NCBI GenBank assembly: GCA_030145275.1
Contig: JAQYVV010000004.1
Span: forward strand, 124,001 to 188,000
Source: Desulfurivibrionaceae bacterium
GTDB taxonomy: Bacteria > Desulfobacterota > Desulfobulbia > Desulfobulbales > VMSU01
DNA length: 64,000 bases
Direction: 5' to 3'
Part shown: positions 27,112 to 35,480 of the stretch, in pieces
Layout: each line of letters begins with the position of its first letter
Numbering within the stretch: position 1 is the first letter of the stretch
Position numbers and translations under genes: made by a program
The notes under the pieces: model-generated
Database searches by the model: none
Told to the model about the DNA's origin: nothing
The model's input: the letters and a program-made list of their open reading frames with translations, nothing else

Positions 27112-28575
27112 GTGATGATACATACAATTGCGCCTGACTTTTTTCAACATTATTATCCCTCAAGGCTTGTTTCCTCAATAATGGCACTGGAAAAAAGGGT
27201 CCAGTCTCTTTTTTTGGCAGGTGGCGCCGTTAGAGATATCTTGATGGGCCAGAAACCCATAGACCTTGATCTTACTGTTTCTGAAGGGGCCTTGGGGGCG
27301 GCACGATTTTTTGCCTCTCATATAAAAGGGAATTTTGTTCTGCTTGATGAGGGTGAGGAGGTGGCCAGGGTTGTTTGGCAAGATTTTTGTGTAGATTTCA
27401 CAACATTCAGGCAGCAAACCAAGAAGATTGAAGAGGATCTGATTTTACGGGATTTCACTATAAACGCCATGGCCTTCCCCATTCGTTTCAGGGCTAATAG
27501 TCTAATTGACGAGGCCGATCTTATTGATCCATGTGCTGGTTTAGATGATCTGAAAAGGGGGATAATTAAATGCACCCATGAAGCTGCCTTCACCAATGAC
27601 CCTCTGCGCATTATTCGGGCCTATCGTTTTTTTGCTTGTCTTGGCTACACCATAGAAAAGGGAACTGAAACCTCCATTGCTAATAATAGAAAACTCCTTG
27701 GCAAGGTTTCTCCTGAACGTATTTCCTCCGAACTTCACAAGATAATAATGTCAAACAGGGGCCATAACTGTTTCGTGCAGATGGCCAAATCAGGTGTTTT
27801 GTCGATTCTGTTTCCAGAAATTGAGGCAGGCCAAAAGATAAAGCAGCCCGGCAGTCATCATCTTGATGTTTTTGAACACAATCTGGCGGCCTTGGATGAA
27901 CTTGAGAAACTAGTAGAAAAAGACACCCCTAAATTTCTTGGGGGCGATAACCATATTGGTGAATATCTCAATGACCGTGAGAGAGTGAAAAGGCTTAAAT
28001 GGGCCGCCTTTTTCCACGATCTGGGGAAACCTGTAACCCATAGAATAATAGATGGGAAAATTACCTTTTATGGTCACGACAACGCTGGAGCAGATTTGTT
28101 TGTCAAGATAGCCCGAAGACTAAAGTGGAGCAAGATCGACACCGATCGTATCGCCCAATTTATAAAACATCATATGTGGTTGTTTCACCTGACTAACGCT
28201 CAAAGAAAGACCGGCATCAAAGCAAAAGCATGTCTGAAAATACACAAGGTATTTGGGGCTGAATTGTCTGGTCTCTACCTCCTTTCTCTGGCCGATAGTC
28301 TTGCTGCCAAAGGTGCAGACAAACCTGAAGATATGGAAAAAAGACTTACAGATTTGTACCGTTTTATACGAGAGGTCATTCGTGAAAAAATTGATCCTAT
28401 TCTGCTTAGACCTGGTGTCCTTAACGGTAAAGATTTGATCACATATTTTAACCTCAGTCCCGGTCCACTTTTCGGGAAAATTCTCTTGTCCCTGGAAAAA
28501 GAACAGGTGACAAACGGTAAAATGACCAAAGAGGAGGCGCTGAAATGGGTTGAAGCGTATTTGGTAACCGTTTAG
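27112..28575 (+). CDS. cca: CCA tRNA nucleotidyltransferase / poly(A) polymerase family with HD domain
   Basis: This class II nucleotidyltransferase family enzyme adds CCA to tRNA 3' ends. GGAVRDILMG lies at about 37-46, the metal Asp pair DLDLT at 51-55, and RDFTINAMAF and RIIRAYRFFA follow in the head and neck. The C-terminal half has an HD phosphohydrolase domain (FFHDLGKPVTH and FYGHDNAGADL). The 487 residues fit the HD-containing form. PcnB or A-adding enzymes are a possible alternative. The last four bases overlap recO on the opposite strand. Confidence 0.9.
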   Translation: MMIHTIAPDFFQHYYPSRLVSSIMALEKRVQSLFLAGGAVRDILMGQKPIDLDLTVSEGALGAARFFASHIKGNFVLLDEGEEVARVVWQDFCVDFTTFRQQTKKIEEDLILRDFTINAMAFPIRFRANSLIDEADLIDPCAGLDDLKRGIIKCTHEAAFTNDPLRIIRAYRFFACLGYTIEKGTETSIANNRKLLGKVSPERISSELHKIIMSNRGHNCFVQMAKSGVLSILFPEIEAGQKIKQPGSHHLDVFEHNLAALDELEKLVEKDTPKFLGGDNHIGEYLNDRERVKRLKWAAFFHDLGKPVTHRIIDGKITFYGHDNAGADLFVKIARRLKWSKIDTDRIAQFIKHHMWLFHLTNAQRKTGIKAKACLKIHKVFGAELSGLYLLSLADSLAAKGADKPEDMEKRLTDLYRFIREVIREKIDPILLRPGVLNGKDLITYFNLSPGPLFGKILLSLEKEQVTNGKMTKEEALKWVEAYLVTV

Positions 28576-29330
28576 TACAGGTAGTGTCGAGTCAGATCAA
28601 TAAAGGCCCAGGATGAAATTTCTCGGTCAAGAAGAAAATTTCCATATCTCCTGTATAAAAGGAGGGATTGCTGAATTGAATGTGGCGAGAATTGCAGTCT
28701 GGCGCTTTTTAAAAAAGGCATTTTCTGGGCCTGGCCGAGAAGTTTGACAGTTGCCAGGGAAAGGGCAGTGCTCCTGCTGGTTTGAGCACCGCATTTTCTG
28801 CAACAAATGGCTGATTGTTCCGGCATAAAATAAAAATTACCTAGGCCGCCGTCAAGCTTCCCACATTTTGTGCAATGGGAAAAATCGGGCTGGTAACCTA
28901 GTCTTGAATAGAAGAACACCAGGAACAATAGCAGGTTTTTTTTGCTAGTTTTTTGATTGTTTAACTGTGACAAGGTATGCGCTAAAGCTGAAAAGATATG
29001 CGGGTCTCCGTCATTTTCATGGGTCCATTGCAGCATGAGCTCACAGATAAGACCTGCTATGGCATAAAGAGGATAATTGTTGCGAAGTTCTGTGAAACTG
29101 TTTTGCAGATCTGCTTGGTCCAGGGTTGGTAAAGAGTATCTGGCGTTGTACTGGAAATCAAGCAGGGTGAAAAGTTCTAGTTTGTTTACAAAGCGTTTTG
29201 TACTGCGTTTGGCACCCTTGGCGATACAGCTGAATTTCCCCTCTTTTGCACAATAGAAGGTTATGATTTTATCGGATTCACCAAAGTCAACAACCTTCAG
29301 GACAATACCGCTGCTGTTTCGCAAAGACAT
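28572..29330 (-). CDS. recO: DNA repair protein RecO
   Basis: RecO loads RecA with RecR on SSB-coated DNA. The 252 residues include an N-terminal OB fold (GIVLKVVDFGESDKIITFYC, with GAKRSTKRFVNKLELF) and a helical C-terminal domain. The zinc finger of two CxxC pairs (CTKCGK and CCRKCG) lies near 160 and 180. It is the last gene of the long minus-strand run and its end overlaps cca by four bases. Confidence 0.92.
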   Translation of the reverse strand: MSLRNSSGIVLKVVDFGESDKIITFYCAKEGKFSCIAKGAKRSTKRFVNKLELFTLLDFQYNARYSLPTLDQADLQNSFTELRNNYPLYAIAGLICELMLQWTHENDGDPHIFSALAHTLSQLNNQKTSKKNLLLFLVFFYSRLGYQPDFSHCTKCGKLDGGLGNFYFMPEQSAICCRKCGAQTSRSTALSLATVKLLGQAQKMPFLKSARLQFSPHSIQQSLLLYRRYGNFLLDREISSWAFIDLTRHYLY

Positions 29331-29360
29331 TAGTATTTTTATATTTATGGATTAAGGAAA

Positions 29361-29462
29361 GTAAATATTCGACTTGACCTCAAAAGTAACAACAACCACA
29401 GAAACCGTAAATGTTCGGAGTCTCGCTCCTCGCTTTCCTGGGAGCCGTTGACAAACATTTAC
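29361..29462. repeat. Family B element, copy B3 (short, 102 bp)
   Basis: It is bounded by GTAAATATTCG and ACATTTAC and retains the internal GTAAATGTTCGG. The central palindrome is shorter than in B1 and B2 and has a different centre. It lies between the rodZ-like gene and recO. The last base of the element is the first base of the rodZ-like stop codon complement (29462-29464). Confidence 0.75.
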
Positions 29463-30613
29463 TAAGGAAAGGAAATCTTCAGAGTTTGTCCTGACCCTTT
29501 GTCCAGAGTGATAGGCGCTCCGTTTAATGAGAGCTTCACTCCACCGGCGTTGCCAAGGAAAAGTTTAATTTTCGTCTCAGCATTCCAGGTGTGGGACTCT
29601 TCTGGTTTGAAAGTGTATTCTGCTGGATTACTCTCATCAAGAGTAATTCGGAGCCAGGTTCTTTCTGTGAAATGGGCCTGTAGGACGTATTGTTTCTCTA
29701 GTTCTTCTTCCGGCAGAGAAATGGTTGAAGGAGCGGAATTTATTTCTGGGGATGTTGTCTCTTCTGGTTTTGCCACCATTAATTCATTTTCAATAATGGC
29801 CGAAATATCGGAGGCAGAAGGTTCATCTCCACCTACGAGGCTCGTTTCATTGTCGGTCAACGCTTGATCTTTGGTGTTTGCGATGATTTCGAGGGGGGCT
29901 AGACGTTCTTCAACTGCGATGATGCTCCGGTGGTCAATTTCTTCCTGATCTTTTTGCAGCGCGACTGGAGCCGGAAGGCTTGTCTCAACAGAGCTTATTT
30001 GTCTGGTGGGCAGGGGGACAGTTTCTTTTTCGCTTTGGATATCATCCTGTTGTTTGTCGCTGGCAGAAGTTTCTGTTGGCGAAATTATGTTATCTTCTGG
30101 GGGCTCACTTATTACTTTTTGGCTTATTGTCGGTTGAAAAACACCTTTAAGCAGAGGAGTAATACCGTATTTGGGCAGGAATATCATATAGGCCAAAAAA
30201 ACTGAGGCCACAAGGATAACGATGCCAATAAAGGTTAGGACTTGTCGGTCAGCGAAGGGGGAAGTGGTTTCGAACAGGTGGTCTCCACTCAGGAAGGTTT
30301 TAGCCCCCCTCATACCATTAGAAAAACCCCACTCTTTTTCATAGTTATCTAGGGGGGATTTCGGGTCAATTCGCAGTGTTTCGGCGTAAAGACGAATAAA
30401 ACCCCGATTGAAAACATCAGCGGGAAGTTTTCTTCTGTCACCTTCTTCTAGAGCGAGAAGATGATTGAGGTTAATACCTGTTTGTCTGGAGACATCTTCA
30501 AGAGACAGCCCCTGTTTCAGCCGTTCATCTTTAAGATACTGGCCGAAATGGGTGGTGTCGTCAGTGGGGGCGGCGTTGGTTTTATCTGTGTTGTTCAGAA
30601 CTCTTTTATGCAT
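29462..30613 (-). CDS. RodZ-like HTH membrane protein
   Basis: The 383-residue bitopic protein has a cytoplasmic Xre-type HTH (FGQYLKDERLKQGLSLEDVSR at about 23-43, then FIRLYAETLRID). A transmembrane helix lies at about 125-147. A long acidic, Ser/Thr/Pro-rich periplasmic linker and a C-terminal DUF4115 beta domain (about 310-383, ending KLSLNGAPITLDKGSGQT) follow. RodZ links MreB to the cell-wall elongation machinery. The linker looks low-complexity and fast-evolving. The stop codon abuts a family B element. Confidence 0.85.
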   Translation of the reverse strand: MHKRVLNNTDKTNAAPTDDTTHFGQYLKDERLKQGLSLEDVSRQTGINLNHLLALEEGDRRKLPADVFNRGFIRLYAETLRIDPKSPLDNYEKEWGFSNGMRGAKTFLSGDHLFETTSPFADRQVLTFIGIVILVASVFLAYMIFLPKYGITPLLKGVFQPTISQKVISEPPEDNIISPTETSASDKQQDDIQSEKETVPLPTRQISSVETSLPAPVALQKDQEEIDHRSIIAVEERLAPLEIIANTKDQALTDNETSLVGGDEPSASDISAIIENELMVAKPEETTSPEINSAPSTISLPEEELEKQYVLQAHFTERTWLRITLDESNPAEYTFKPEESHTWNAETKIKLFLGNAGGVKLSLNGAPITLDKGSGQTLKISFP

Positions 30614-30663
30614 TTTAGTAACTTAAAAATTATTTCGAAGTCTGCGCTTATCTCGTACTTTTT

Positions 30664-30755
30664 ACACCCCACAGGGGGGTACTGAACTGAGTGGCAAGAA
30701 ATGAAAAATGTAGATTAATTTTAATATGTTGCATCTACTGTTAAGGTACTTATCC
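30664..30755. repeat. Family A palindromic element, copy A6 (one end degenerate)
   Basis: GGGGGGTACTGAACTGAGTG, then AATGAAAAATGTAGATTAAT and CTACTGTTAAGGTACTTAT match the reverse complement of A1 (6635-6760). The TCCGGTTTATCCGGATTA terminus is replaced by unrelated bases after 30755. It lies between the surA-like and rodZ-like genes. Confidence 0.7.
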
Positions 30756-30867
30756 TTCTTTTACGGTTCATCTGGGTGAGGTTATTCGTAGTGGTTTGAA
30801 GATGGGTGCATATGTAAGGGAACAATCGATTCCTGTTGTTTTGGCATGAGTAGTTGGGCGTTAGCCT

Positions 30868-31851
30868 TTACAGGTTTTTTTTGATATATGCTTTTTCACG
30901 AATATCACTCATCCATTTTTCATAGCCTTTTTCCATTTCCTGCTTGTAAATGGCCTCTTGAATCTCGTTTCTGACGCTGTCAATTGGTGCCTGTGTTACT
31001 GTTCCACCCAGGTTTGCGGAGACCAATCTTAAAATTTGAAAACCTGTGGGCGTTTCAATAATGCTACTTGTACCTCCAGGCCGCACATCTTTAATGGCAT
31101 CCAACATGTATTGGGCCATTTCTGCCTTATTAAAGGTTCCGATATCTCCTCCGTCTTCTGCGGATGGGAGGTCTGAGTATTGCTTGGCAAGGGCGGAGAA
31201 TTCCTCTCCTTGGGAAATGCGGTTTTTAACCATTTCGGCGGTCGCACGGGCTTCTTCCTGGGACTTGGAATTGTATTTTTCTCCCCAGGCAAAACCTATT
31301 TGCATAATATGGTATCCTTCTGGTGCTGCAGATTGGTTTTGGTAATATGTGTCGTAATACTCTTGGATTCTCTCATTTGTGATCACAAGCTTGGATCGAA
31401 CTTCGATATTGATCATTCGTGATTTTAATATCTGGTTTTTGATATTTGCCCGGTAACTCTTTTCGTCGGTTCCCATTCTTTGGAGTTCTTGACTAAACTG
31501 CTCGGCGGATATTTTATTGTCTGCGATGATGGAAGCAATCGCAGTGTCAACCTCACTTTCTAAAATTGATATACCAAACTTTTCAGATTCTTGTTCTATG
31601 AGCTTTTCCTCAATGAGGCGGTCGAGAATCTCAGTCCTGGCTTTTTGGATTTCATCTTCAACAATATTGGCTGGGGCATTAGCCATAATATTCTGGTAGA
31701 AGGGTTTGCCGTGTTCGTTAAGTTCGGAAAGGGTGATAATGTCGCCATTTACCTCTGCGACAATTCGGTCAATTACCTCGGCGCTTGAAAAAAGAGGGAA
31801 AGCGAGTAAGCCTAGAAAGGCTGAAAGGAGCATCGTATGTATTTTATGCAT
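30868..31851 (-). CDS. Periplasmic peptidyl-prolyl isomerase, SurA/PpiC type
   Basis: This is a chaperone for outer-membrane proteins in the periplasm. The 327 residues begin with a signal peptide (about 1-24, ending FSSA). A SurA N-terminal helical domain (IVAEVNGDIITLSELN onward) and one parvulin PPIase domain (about 175-270, with EEFSALAKQYSDLPSAEDGGDIG and VRPGGTSSIIETPTGFQILRL) follow. E. coli SurA has two PPIase domains, and the single-domain form is common in Deltaproteobacteria-type genomes. It lies downstream of bamA and mfd in the same run. Confidence 0.9.
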   Translation of the reverse strand: MHKIHTMLLSAFLGLLAFPLFSSAEVIDRIVAEVNGDIITLSELNEHGKPFYQNIMANAPANIVEDEIQKARTEILDRLIEEKLIEQESEKFGISILESEVDTAIASIIADNKISAEQFSQELQRMGTDEKSYRANIKNQILKSRMINIEVRSKLVITNERIQEYYDTYYQNQSAAPEGYHIMQIGFAWGEKYNSKSQEEARATAEMVKNRISQGEEFSALAKQYSDLPSAEDGGDIGTFNKAEMAQYMLDAIKDVRPGGTSSIIETPTGFQILRLVSANLGGTVTQAPIDSVRNEIQEAIYKQEMEKGYEKWMSDIREKAYIKKNL

Positions 31852-31930
31852 GGGATTTCCTGTTTATTGCGGCCACTTATGCCAATCAAGGGAGCATGAA
31901 TGGCTAATTAAAGGTAGTGGAACTTAGACT

Positions 31931-34900
31931 TTACATAACCTTCTCAATAATTGCATGCAAGGTATTTTTAATGGTCTGAAATATCTCCTGGGGTGATTGA
32001 AGAGATTCAGAGACGATAAGCCTTGAATCAGGTGTCATTCTAACTTTTCCTTTTGATTTACGGATAAACTGAAGGATCTGTTCCGGGGTTATTTCGGTGC
32101 TTGTATGGAAGGAAAAGACGAGAGAATCCGGAGATTGTTCTAGCTTTGTTACCTTGTGTCTTTTGAGAAAATCTTTAATTTCAATAATTGTAAAAAGATT
32201 CTCAGCTTCTATGGGCATGTTGCCATAGCGGTCCACAAATTCATCTTTCAGATCATGGAGTTCAGTACTGTCACTGACACTGGTGATTCTTTTATAGGCG
32301 ATATACCGCTGGTTCGGGTCGAGGATGTATTTATTTGAAATGAAAGCGGAAATAGAGAGATTTATTTCCGCCTCCTGGTAGTCATCAACCGTGAACGATT
32401 CACCTTTTTCTTCTTTTTTCTTTAGATCTTCTACTGTTCTTTGCAGGAGATCAAGATAGAGATCGTAGCCCACCGCTGCGATATTGCCACTTTGGGACTC
32501 TCCAAGAATATTACCTCCACCCCTTATCTGTAGGTCACTCATGGCAAGTTTAAAGCCGCCGCCCAATTCATTGTAATCCATAAGGGCGCGAAGCCTTTGT
32601 TTGGCATCTTTTGACAGATGCTCAAGGGACGGGACCAGCAGGTATGCAAAAGCCTGCTCAGAGCTTCTACCGACTCGACCGCGTAATTGATATATTTCTG
32701 CAAGGCCAAGCATGTCGGCGCGGTTTATGATTATGGTATTGGCGCTGGGGATGTCTAGGCCTGACTCGATAATAGTGGTGCAGACAAGAACATTGATCTT
32801 TTTCTGGACAAAATTGACCATAATCTCTTCCAGAGCCTTGCCTGGCATTTGACCGTGGGCAACGGAGATTCTGGCCTCGGGTACAAGCTCCTGAACCTTA
32901 TTGGCGAGGCTATGAATAGATTTGACTCGGTTGTGTACCAGGAAAACCTGGCCGCCTCTTTGAAGTTCTCGAATGACGGCCTCTTTAATGACCAGGTCGT
33001 CATACTTTGAAACAAAGGTTTTGATGGAGTGTCTATGCCGTGGTGGTGTGCTTATAACAGAAAGATCACGGACGCCGAGAAGGGACATCTGTAAAGTTCT
33101 TGGGATTGGGGTTGCTGTCAAGGTGAGTACATCGATTCCGGTTCGAAGCGTTTTTAATTTTTCCTTGTGGGTCACGCCGAAACGGTGTTCTTCATCAATG
33201 ATCATCAGACCAAGGTTTTTAAACTGAACATCTTTTGAAAGGATTCTATGGGTGCCTATGAGAATGTCAACTTTTCCGGCTTCAAGATCCTTGACGATTT
33301 TTTTCTGTTCAGATTGTGAGCGGAAGCGGTTTAGGCATTCAACATTAACAGGAAAGCCTTCAAATCTTTCCTTGAATGTCTGGGCGTGCTGTTCTGCTAA
33401 AACGGTGGTCGGTACAAGAATGGCAACCTGACGGCCGTCTTCGATCACCTTGAATGCGGCTCGTATGGCAACTTCAGTTTTGCCAAAACCAACATCTCCG
33501 CATATCAAACGATCCATGCATCTCTCTGAAGTCAAGTCGTCGATGACCTCATTAATCGCTTTCTTCTGTCCTGCAGTTTCGTTATATGGAAAGGACTCTT
33601 CGAGCTCGTTGAAAAGTGCATCTGGATTTGAAAAAATGTGCCCTTTTACAAGTTTTCTTCTGGCGTAGAGCTGTAAAAGATTGTGGGCAACTTCCCATAC
33701 AGCATTCTTGATCTTTTTCTTGGTGTTGAGCCAGATTTTACTGCCAAGTCTTGATAAGGCTGGTTTCTTGTCAGAAAGGCCGCTGTATTTACTTACCGAG
33801 TTTATCCGGTCGATGGGGACATAGAGTTTGTCGTCGTCTTTATAGATAATGTGGAGAAAATCATTGGCAATTTTGTTTAGCTCTAGGTTGACGATTCCAT
33901 TATAAATGCCAAGGCCGTGGTAGTTGTGGACAACAATGTCGCCAATGTTTAGCTCTTCAAAGGAAAGGCTGGGGCTGGAGGTGGCAATCCGTTCCTTTTT
34001 GCTGCTTACGGATAATCGTTTTGCACCAAAGAGTTCTTTTTCTGAAATAAAATGGACTCGTTCATCTGGTAGATCGAATCCTTCGGAGAGGGAATCCTGG
34101 TAAATGTAGACGGCTTTTTCTTTGTTAGCTATCTTTTGAAAGCCAGATTTTACAACATGAGTGGGCAGTTGGTAGTTTTGCAGCATTTCTGCAAGATGAA
34201 CCGCATGTTTTGGGCTCCGGCAGGTAATGTGAATATGGTGATCCTGTTCGAGCCAGTCCGTCAGATAGTGGGAAAGAGGGGCGAGCAGGCCGCTTTTTTT
34301 TCGCTGTAGCTCAATGTTTTGCTTAATGAGCTTATGGTTGCTGGACCTGACGCTAAACTCCTCACATCCGGCAGCAACAACTGGGGATACTTTAGCATCC
34401 GTTTGCAGAAATTCTGCATCTATTTTTTTAAATTCATGAAATTGGATCAGTGATGTGTGTTCCAAGGCCTTGTAAAATTCATCTTTTGGCACAAAAAGTT
34501 TATCGGTGGGTAAGGCGATGCTTTGAACGCGTTTTGATTCCTCGTAATTGGCAGATATTCTTTCCCAGCTTAATTCCACACTTTTGAGTACTTCCAAAGG
34601 CTCAAAGATAAAAATCCGGTTCTTTTCGGGCAGGTAACTCAAGGGCGTGTCGAGTTCAGGGTAGAGGAGGGGGATGAAAAATTCTATTCCTGGAAATTTG
34701 AGACTGTTTGCAATCTTTTCGTCTAAAACCTCTTGCTCATCCTTGCTCCAACCGAGAGAATCTCCGGTGCTCTGAATCTGTTCTGACAGGATCTCTTTGC
34801 TCTTTTTCGTGTCTGGGAAGAGAATGTCACTGGCAGGGATCAGTTCTATCTCTTCAACCTCTTGTATTGACCGCTGGGTGATTGGGTCAAAAAGGCGCAT

Positions 34901-35479
34901 GGATTCAATAAAATCACCAAAAAAATCAAGTCGAACGGGATAGGTAGATCCTGTCGGAAAAATATCAAAAATTCCACCTCTGACACTAAATTCACCGGAA
35001 TTTTGAACCAGATTCATTTGTTCATATCCAGCCCTTATAAGAAAGTGCGATAATTCTTCTTGATTACTTTCTTCACCGCTTATTACAATTTCGACCAGGT
35101 TGGTAATAAAATTTCTGGGGATAATCCGACGCAATAGGGCTTCAGCCGAGGCAACCATAATAAAAGGTGGTTTGCTTGTAACTGTATTGTATAGGGTGAA
35201 AATTCGAGATGAAACTGTATGTTGATCAGGGGAGAGAGGTGTGTAGGGTGGAATTTCGTGGGCAGGGTAGTGAAATATCGGTAAATCCGTTAAAAATGAG
35301 AGATCATTGCTTAAGGTGCAGGCTTGCGACTCGCTGGGGACCACGCAAAGAGAAGGAAAGTCCTGCTGCTGGCTGATACCTGCAGCTACGAGCGCAGCTC
35401 CGCTACCGCGTAATCCTGTTATATTTGCAGAAAGAGCAGGATTAGCAAGCTTGGCAACAAGGGCATCTAAACGCTGCAA
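31931..35479 (-). CDS. mfd: Transcription-repair coupling factor Mfd
   Basis: Mfd displaces stalled RNA polymerase and recruits UvrABC. All parts are present in the 1182 residues: a UvrB-like N-terminal module, the RNA polymerase interaction domain (LNIGDIVVHNYHGLGIYNGI at about 505), and the translocase with Walker A ICGDVGFGKTEVAIRAA, motif II IDEEHRFG and the helicase C-terminal half. The TRCF C-terminal domain is also visible. It starts one base beyond the bamA stop, so the two are in one transcript. Confidence 0.96.
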   Translation of the reverse strand: MQRLDALVAKLANPALSANITGLRGSGAALVAAGISQQQDFPSLCVVPSESQACTLSNDLSFLTDLPIFHYPAHEIPPYTPLSPDQHTVSSRIFTLYNTVTSKPPFIMVASAEALLRRIIPRNFITNLVEIVISGEESNQEELSHFLIRAGYEQMNLVQNSGEFSVRGGIFDIFPTGSTYPVRLDFFGDFIESMRLFDPITQRSIQEVEEIELIPASDILFPDTKKSKEILSEQIQSTGDSLGWSKDEQEVLDEKIANSLKFPGIEFFIPLLYPELDTPLSYLPEKNRIFIFEPLEVLKSVELSWERISANYEESKRVQSIALPTDKLFVPKDEFYKALEHTSLIQFHEFKKIDAEFLQTDAKVSPVVAAGCEEFSVRSSNHKLIKQNIELQRKKSGLLAPLSHYLTDWLEQDHHIHITCRSPKHAVHLAEMLQNYQLPTHVVKSGFQKIANKEKAVYIYQDSLSEGFDLPDERVHFISEKELFGAKRLSVSSKKERIATSSPSLSFEELNIGDIVVHNYHGLGIYNGIVNLELNKIANDFLHIIYKDDDKLYVPIDRINSVSKYSGLSDKKPALSRLGSKIWLNTKKKIKNAVWEVAHNLLQLYARRKLVKGHIFSNPDALFNELEESFPYNETAGQKKAINEVIDDLTSERCMDRLICGDVGFGKTEVAIRAAFKVIEDGRQVAILVPTTVLAEQHAQTFKERFEGFPVNVECLNRFRSQSEQKKIVKDLEAGKVDILIGTHRILSKDVQFKNLGLMIIDEEHRFGVTHKEKLKTLRTGIDVLTLTATPIPRTLQMSLLGVRDLSVISTPPRHRHSIKTFVSKYDDLVIKEAVIRELQRGGQVFLVHNRVKSIHSLANKVQELVPEARISVAHGQMPGKALEEIMVNFVQKKINVLVCTTIIESGLDIPSANTIIINRADMLGLAEIYQLRGRVGRSSEQAFAYLLVPSLEHLSKDAKQRLRALMDYNELGGGFKLAMSDLQIRGGGNILGESQSGNIAAVGYDLYLDLLQRTVEDLKKKEEKGESFTVDDYQEAEINLSISAFISNKYILDPNQRYIAYKRITSVSDSTELHDLKDEFVDRYGNMPIEAENLFTIIEIKDFLKRHKVTKLEQSPDSLVFSFHTSTEITPEQILQFIRKSKGKVRMTPDSRLIVSESLQSPQEIFQTIKNTLHAIIEKVM

Positions 35480-35480
35480 A

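Noticed and set aside
29499-29867. 122-residue plus-strand frame inside the rodZ-like gene
   Set aside because: It is a shadow of the Ser/Thr/Pro-rich linker; the opposite strand has the HTH, membrane and DUF4115 pattern.
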